In this document: one piece after another, positions 53,501 through 62,500 of the stretch
How positions within the stretch are numbered: the stretch's first letter is position 1
Layout: each line of letters opens with the position of its first letter
Assembly: GCA_018389105.1 (NCBI GenBank)
Contig: JACATO010000596.1
Span: forward strand, 124,001 to 188,000
From: Nautilus pompilius
Taxonomy: Eukaryota; Mollusca; Cephalopoda; Nautilida; Nautilidae
Length of the DNA stretch: 64,000 bases
Direction of reading: 5' to 3'
The notes under the pieces: generated by a model
What the model was told of the DNA's origin: nothing
Seen by the model: only the letters and a program-made list of their open reading frames with translations
Database searches by the model: none
Position numbers and translations under genes: made by a program

Positions 53501-56500
53501 AAGGAAAACTATAAAAGTCAGGGAAATCTTCCCTTTTTAAAATTGAGGTGAAATGTCTCGTATGGTTTTCTCATTTAAAGAGAGAGAGAGAGAGAGAGAC
53601 TAATTTAACCAAAATAATTATTTTAATAGAGGAAATTTTGCTAAAGGTTGAATACGTGTACCCAAAAGTGAGTTTCGCAACCATTTTCGGACTTATTATG
53701 GATGGTGGAAAGAATGGCAGCTAGTAAAATTGCACGTTATGAAACAGCTGGGGGGGGGGGGAAACCACTGGTAGCAGTAGAAGTGGACCAAAGCTGCAGC
53801 TGCAACAATATGCTGAAACAAAGCTTATTTTGAAGTTTGGTTTCAAGTTGACAAATTTAGAGATTATTTCTGGCTGGGAGTTGGAAATTCATTTTAGATG
53901 CAGTTTCCTACAGGGTTTGAATTTGCAAGAGGTCTTCTGTCAAGAACTGGAGGCATGTTTTGTTACATTGTGGTAATCTTTTTATTTATTATTATTTTTT
54001 TTTTCTGTCAAGACAATGTAATAATGAACCTGGCAGTAGCATCAACATTTATGACTAAAAGTGCCACTAAAGTGAACTTTGTTAACAAACAAAAAAATAT
54101 GCAAGGCTGCAATGTGACAGTCTGTGGACTCTAAAGCAGCGATTGATAATATGATTGATAAAACATTGTACTAACCTTTTTTTTTTCTTTTGATGTGACT
54201 TCTGCTGCTGCTGCATCTTTTTGCTCATTCCTTTGAAGTTTCCGTCAGGGCCTGAATGCGTGCATGACTGGTTTTCTGTCAATCTTGGAGCACGGTTTCC
54301 TTTACGAGAGAGGGAGGCATGGCAAAGCTGAAATTCTTCATGGCATCGTGTGCATTTGGAAGTTCTAACCAAGTTTGAAGAACCAGTTGATCAATTCTCT
54401 TCCTATCAGCCCATTTGTGCGCTTTTGCCAACCCATCACAAACTTTTCCAGCCAGAATTTGATTAAGTTCTCTCCCTTTCGTTATTCTGTTATTTTGAGA
54501 TTAAAATACATTATAGCTAAGAGAAGATGCCTGGCACCCAATGAGTTGAGAAGACAGGTGTTTGATGAAAGTAAATGTTAAAATAGACACAAAAGAAAGG
54601 GAACATTTCAATATGAGTAATTGGACATTTTAAAAATTGCATGTATTTTGAAAATGACAAAAGAGCCATAGGTTGCCAACCTCCACTCTAAAGGAAGGTA
54701 ATAGCAGCTGTTCTTTCAGATCTGAGCAAACCTAGCTGAAGAAAATCTGAGAAGGCTGCACTAACTTGACCAATGAATTGATTCTGAGATTCTGGAATAT
54801 AAACAACTTACATATATAGTGTAAACAGATGCCATTTTATTACATTCATTGAACAATCATCCACTATAAATCCCATATGACGCATTAGACAAGCTGCCAG
54901 ATTGGACAGTTGATTTATTCTTTTCATTGAGCTCACTTATGTCACGTATAATCAGTAATTTAATAATTAAATGTGATATTATGGGGTTTTTTTTATTGAT
55001 TCTATGTTAAGTTTACTTTTAAAAATCTATATCTGAAATGAACAGTGAAAGCATATTTGTTTACACACTGAAACTACTTTTGTTAGTCTGCTTAATGTTA
55101 AAACTGATATTTCATACAGCTTTATCTCTTTGGCTGTCAATTCTGACTAACTATATGCAGTACATGCCAATTAGCAAAAAGTTCTAAATCACCATAATAT
55201 TTATTTATTTATTCATGTTAAGTGCATCATGAAAAAATGAATACAGCTATAATTATACATACTTATCACAACAGATTATCTAGACTACACTTTGTTGTAT
55301 GGTTAATTATAATAGCAATCTTTCATAATGCGTGTCAGAGATACCATGTCATTCACTGAACTTTTCTAGCTATTGCCAAATTTGCCTGCCTGCCTTGTCC
55401 ATACTTACCAGATATCATTTGGATTTGATTGGACTCTGGGAATTTTTTAAGACCTGTATGAACCCTCTATTACTGTTAAATGTTAATGATCAGAAGAAAA
55501 AATACAGGCTATGTCCATTTCAAAATTCCATTCCATTTTTTCCTGATTCTTATAGTTTTTTTGTTTTTTTTTCTAAAAATTAGCTTTCATATTTTAATCA
55601 AAAACTGTATGTATTTTTGCTTTTGTGTGGTTTATTGAGGTGTAATCTACAATGTGTAAATTTTTGTATGGATCAGTTGAATTATTTTTATTCTGCTTTA
55701 CATTCTCCTTTTTTTTTTCATAGTTGGCATATTTTTGTTTTCAATGTATTCGCTTTTGTTTATTTTTTTAAAAAAAGTTCTCTCTTAATTTGTCTTTTAA
55801 GACCATTGAGAGATGATGAAAAGCTTCCCGTGCGGACACACAGAGTCATGTTTGAGAACTCTGTCCAAGAGGAGGAACGAGATATGGAAGTGAAACGAAA
55901 AAAGAAGCATAATAAGGAAAAACGGAAGAAGGAAGAAAAGAAAAGTAGTAAGGTGTGATTCATTAATTTTAAACTTCATTCAGCATTGTGATAGTTCAAA
56001 AAGATTGTTTTAAATGCCTGATTAATTCAAACTTAACATTCATTGCATGATGTATGCTAATTGACATGCTGGTATTAATTCAAACTGCTCAGTGAAACTT
56101 TTGATAAGTTGAGGTTGGCTAGGATGAACTGATATAGTGTCTTATTGGGTCATTGCTTCAGTCACCAAGGTTTCCTCCTTTACACACTCCTCTGGGATGG
56201 CCAGTTTTATATGGAATATTCTTTGACATTTATTATCTCCATACTTGTAATTTGCGCAATTCCACTTTCTAAACTCTACTCCACCTTTCAAAGTTGCATT
56301 ATTCAGTTCCAGAATAATTTGTTTTATTCAACTTACATCAAAGATAATACTAGTTAAATAGATCTGAATGCTGTCTCAAGAACATTTAAACCAAATTCAT
56401 TAAGTATTAAAATTTAGATCCAAGGATTAAACAGTTTTTAATTGGTTTAAGACTAAACAACACCACCTTTGTATATCAGTTTGGAGATTTTCTGGTCTTT

Positions 56501-59500
56501 CAGGAGTGATGAAATGTTGTTTGGGTCTATTATAAAAGAATAGCGGGCCTTTGTAAATGTGATTCAATTTAGAATGAACACTGCTGATTGACTATTTTAA
56601 GCAGAGAGCAGATTTACGAACTTTGTAGATTTTACCTCATTCTTTTCTATTTATCTTTTTAAAAATCTAGATTGCTGAAACATTTGATACAGGGAATGCT
56701 ATGCCTTTCCTTATTAATTCATGTTTATTGGAACATTGTTATTAAATGTTGAGCACCATTTATTTCTGAATGTTCTTCAGGATAAAAAAGAAAAGCGAAA
56801 GAAGAAAGACAAAAGTGGAGAAACAAGTCTGTTAGGTGGAGCAGGGGACAAGGTGAATGATGTTGAAAACAATGGCCAGGCCTTTGCCCCTCAAATGATG
56901 ACATCTACAGATGAATCTAGACCTTCGGTTAGTGTGATTGGACATTCTCTATTTCTGTGTCCATATTTTTTGCTTGCACGCGATATAAGCTCTCTCTTTC
57001 TATGATTCAGTAGTTAGATTGATATTACAGATGAACCTGCTTAATTACAATTGCTCAGGATCACTTCAGATTGCAATAAAATGGAAATTTCTATTAAGTG
57101 GGAAGCAATAAAAAAATCAAGGTGGTACATAATAATCTTTATTAGAATGTTACTTAGATTTGTGAGCTTGTGATTTATGTAGTGAAGGTCAGAAGTCATT
57201 AATCTCCACAGTGTCCTTTCCAGTGCATATAACTCATCAAAAATTTTGCTACATATGATTCATTGAATTGATGCAAAATACAGTGTAGTATCTACCTTTC
57301 TGACTTAGGAATTTACGGTTCTTGAACATACATCTTTATTTACATCCTCTTCAGTCCCTGTTAAAAAGTTTTTAGAGAAGAAACTATTTCTGCATCATTC
57401 ATGTCTCCACAAATGTCAAAACCATACGTTGCAACAGAAATCAGACTTCACTTCACTCAAACCACAGAAAATTCCTTCATCAACTTTGTCTGGATTGCTG
57501 AGTTTTTTTGTTTTTTTTTGGCTTTTATTCTTGAAACAAATCCAGAGTTTCTAAAGGACTTTGTAATGCAGCTTTTCCACTTTCCAGCCTCTGCTAAGTT
57601 GATACATTCATCACAGTATTATTTCATAGCCTGTAAAATCTACTGGAATCTAAAACAGAAATGAATTGACGGTTTGATCCAGCAACTGACTGACGACGAT
57701 GGAAGTGGTGTTAATTGGTAAAAATTCGATCCTCGTGTGTGATGGATCTAGAATCAGATAATGGCAAGTGACATTGTGCATAAGAAGCTATGCCAGCTTG
57801 CTCAGCTTTCTCTTTCTGTTTTTGCAAGATTGCAGGCACTTTGTACAAATTGTTTGGCATCTAAGCATTGGCATTGCTTTCATAACCAGTAGAAAAATTC
57901 ATTAAATAACAAGTCGTCTTGCTTTTCTCGATCACAAGAGGAGGTTCACCCCCTCCAGCCCTGTCTGGTAAGTGTACAACAACGATGTAAGGCTTGATTT
58001 TCTCATTTTGCCATTTTCTGCATAGGTTTTCTCAGTTAGGGCGCAATAGAAAAGTCCAATCTCATTGCAATTGTAAATGCATTTGGGTGGATACTTGAAC
58101 AAACCTCCAACAGTTTGTCCCTGTCAGCTTTTTTGTGCACAAGGGTTTCACACTTTCCAGCAACTCAGCAATTTATTTGATGCTTCAAGGCTTTCTGTTC
58201 AGATTTCTTTGGCAAGTTTGTTGGCTTTACTTTCAACAGCAGCCATCAATTTGGACTTTCTGAGCTTTCTCCTGTTTAAGTAGTTTAAACAGTGCTACAT
58301 CAACCTTGGCTACCTTGCTTTCATACTGACGACATCTGTCACTACTCTCATCCCCAGCCCTTCGAAATGTCTGCTGTTGTTTTTTTCTCAGAAGCCTGAG
58401 ATTCAGAAATACCTTGCTTGTGTGTGAAATCTTCAATTTCTCCATGCTGTCCGAAGCATTTCCCTGCCTGCACGATAGGTTGTAGTGGGTTTTATTGTTG
58501 AGCCACCTCAAGAGAAACGCACTTCATCTCCCACACAACACAAACAAACAGTAGGGATGACTGGAAGCTGGGTCAGGCTAGATATTTTTTTTTTTTTAGA
58601 GAAAGAGACAACCAATTAACGTGGCACCATACAGAACAAGGTCCTGGAAAAAATCTAAAAGCAGGATTTCATTTCTGTGCACTGCACTTAAAAGCATAAG
58701 CAGGAATTACAATAAAACAAATTTTTAGCAATAGACAGCATAGAGAAATAAACAGAACTATAAAGATAATTGCAAATAAGTGCATAAGACAACTAGTTTT
58801 TTTTTTTTATTTATTTACTGCAGAATGTAACATCAGTAGATGGATCTAAACTACTTTGTGGTGAGAAAAGAGTTTGTTGTTTACTTTGTCATTTTTTAAA
58901 AAAAATATTATTAATATTGCTTTATTTATGAAAATTATTTTATATACTGGATCTTTGCATTTATTTTTGGTAGTTTCAGTATAAATTTGTTCCATTCAAA
59001 CTGCTGCATATTCCACCAGTGGATGACCAAATGTATAGTCCATGGCCTGCTATGGCTGAGGGCCTGGGTTCAAATTCCCATCTGGCCTCATTTGGCTATC
59101 TCCCAGAGCATGATCTTCTCGGTCGTCTGTGCCTGTTCTGCATGCTAGTACTGCACCTTTCTTGGGCATGACTTTAAACTCCTGCACGTGCCATACTCAG
59201 ACATTTGAGCCCACTTGGAGTCTTGCATACAGAGGGCTGAGAGAGTAGGTGGATAGATCAACTTGAGCCATCACTACTATGTTGTTAGTGGCAATAACAA
59301 TTTTTGAATACAACTGTAACCAAGCATCATATTGCACCTGCTAATGTTTTCCCACTGGCATGTTTAGCTCCATCTATTTCAAGAGAAGATGCAGTTTTCT
59401 TGATTGATTCTCATTTTAAACTTAAAAGTGAATATATGCGGGGATTTTCTTGTTTTGTTTTCAGACGGATGATCTAGAGTTTTGGTTGTCAGCAGGAGAT

Positions 59501-62500
59501 GCAGCTACACCTTCCTGCTCCACAACTTCCCCATCTTCACCACTGGATGCTTCTACTCCTGCAGTTAACGGTGCTGCAGCTGCAGTGACGATTACCGTAG
59601 AGGAAAGTGGGGCTGTCTTGGAGGAAAATATGCACTCCATAGAGCAGGTAAAATGTTGTATGGTAGTATCTTTTATCTTCCACATTTCTTTTTCACAAAA
59701 GTTTCTGAATATAAGCCCTTTTGATAAGAGAGGAGCAGCTAAAGAAGTCTACCATATACACTATATTAAATAGTTCAAGACAAAATAAGCAAAACAAGCT
59801 ATAAAAGGAAATGGATAGTTAGTCGTGTTTTGCATTTGGTTAACTTAAGATTTTTCTTTTTAAAATATACCTGTGTATGTAGAAAAAGCAAAAGCTGAAA
59901 AAGGAAAAGCGATCAAAGGAAAAAAAGAAAGACAAGAAGAAAAAAACAGAAGTGCAGAAAAACAGGAGTGAGTATGAGGAAGCAGATGGTGTGGCAACTC
60001 CATCTAAAGAAAACCTCCCCTCTTCCCAGGAACCTACACCCATGAAATTGCAATTGCCTGTAAGTAACATTTCTCAAATTTAGGTCCTTTTTGTTTGTAA
60101 CCCGAATGTTTACTATGCGAGACCATGCACACCTCTATTTCCAGCAATGACTTTTTAAAATCATTTCCTAACATTCAGCTGCTTTGCAGATGTAAGCAGA
60201 CTTTTGTTATAGCAGTGTGAGAACTTGATAATAAAGTTATTGAAATGATATTCAAAGCCTTCATTGATTTAACTCATTTTCTTCTTTTTTATTTAACAGT
60301 ATAAAAAACAACTGTTTCTCTTATTTTGTTTAAGTTTATATTTTGATCCTAAAACCATTATATATGTACCATTTCTTATATTTAGTATCTGACTTTTAAA
60401 CACAATAAATGTACAGTGATGCTAATTTTCTAAAGTTTCGGTTCTGTTTATAATAATATTCGTTTAACTGAATGTTAAATTTTAAAAAGAAATAGATTTT
60501 AAAATCTTAATGCAAATCTTCACTTTCAGCCGATGTCGGGTTACAGCCTGTTAGCAGAAAACTCTTCGTTGAGTTTGGTAAGTTGGAATATTTATCAGGC
60601 GCATGTTTGGTGTGTTGGACAAAAACACTTCTGCATTTGAAATCCTGATAACTTCTTGGACAATTCAGTATTCATTTAACTTGCTGGTTGACCAACTATT
60701 TATAGATAAGTCTTTATTTTCAACTTGATGATGGAAAACTGATTTACTATGTATTTCAGATCTGATTTTATAAACTTAGGTTACAGATGCAAATTTGACC
60801 ATATTTCAGTGTAGAAACTTTAAAATTTCAGATTTCCTTTTATCAAACACTAAATTATAGATGGACAAATATTTTATTAACTAGAGTATGCTGGAAATTT
60901 TTTTTCAGTATTTTTGTTGTATTGTAAACTATCCCTTTAAAATATTTAGTTGTATAGTCATTGCTACTGGTAAATGATAAATTTAATCAGATTCTAATGT
61001 AGATTCACCTCCCGGTGTTTTTACTTAATATGGAATTTGGACTTTGTTTTTTTGTTTTTAAATATTGACTAGTATGCCAAGTTGTTTTTCCCCCTTTATT
61101 AAACTGTGATGTTTTTAAAATTTTCAGACATATGAAACACGAGTGAGCCATCAAAGAAATGACCAGATTATTGTGTCTGTGATATTTAATAATTTGACGT
61201 CTAATCACATCAAGGAACTGGAGTTCAATGTTCTTGACACACTGAACACGAATCTAATCAGAGGGGTGAGTCATAGTTCAGTACACAGTAATAAAATTGC
61301 ATGGTGCTCTTTTATGAGAACTATGCTATTACTTTAGATCTAGAATTCAAAAATGGAAATTTATGTAAAATTGTAGGAATGGGATGGAGTTTACAAATCT
61401 AGAGGAACATACTATTATAGTCTCTCTGATTTTCTCCTTTAGTCATCATTTATAACTTTAGAAACTGCTGTGAGCATTAATACAAAGTAAGGTAGGAACA
61501 TGTCACTGATTAGTTACCTAGTTGTGAAAGCTAGATTTGTCCAGTAACAAGTTGATGTATAATTTATTTTTTGTTAAAATTGTCACTTTTGTAATACAAT
61601 TTTTGTTTGATTTACTCTGCATGCAGATTACTTAGCAACCTGTTGCAAGTGGTTTGATGCAAAACTTTCAGTATAATTTGCTAATGGCCATAGCTGAATA
61701 AAGCTTTTTTTTACTGGAACAAAACAAGGTTTACCATACTTTAAGTCAATAAACATGTATGCACAAGAAATGACATATTGCATAATGGAGAAATATTTTT
61801 TAAACTTATCTACTGACATTGGGCTGAAACTTTTGCAAATATCTTTTCTCATTGTCTGTCACTCACATGCGTGTACACACAGAGAGGCAGGCAGTTAAGA
61901 CATTTGACTGGCTTATCCATGAAATATCTCTATGAAAATACATACTGTACTAAAATTCTTACATTTCTCTCCAGTTGGGTCTTTCTAAGCATGATGCAGT
62001 AAAGGTGCCATTTTTGTTGCTTCCAAACTCCCAGAATGAGGGACAGTTTGCTTTTACAGTACACAGCATCATCATGTCACAGAAGCTTCGAGGTACCCTG
62101 ACTTATATTGTTAAGGTAGGACACCTGTTTCTTCTTATTCTAGGGTCTTTAAAAAAAAAAAAAACAGATGGCAAAAGTCCTTTCCCTAAAAAATTATTTA
62201 CTTAAAAATCTTGTAACCAGAGCTTAAATTATGAAATCAGTAAGAGAAAGAGTTGATGCATCAGGATCATAGTAGTATGATTGTTGTTCTGAACTACATT
62301 GTTATAAGTTTTTCAACAATTTATTCACCAACTAATGTTCATAGATAGACAGACAAGGTTGGGGAACAAATTGGTGTTGGCCTTCAGGTTCACTTAAATA
62401 TTTTGATGAATTTAGAACAATGGAAATTTTTATCCAACTGATCAAATTTGTGATGAAAATAATATTGAATTATTTTACACAGAAAATTTAAATTGCCATT

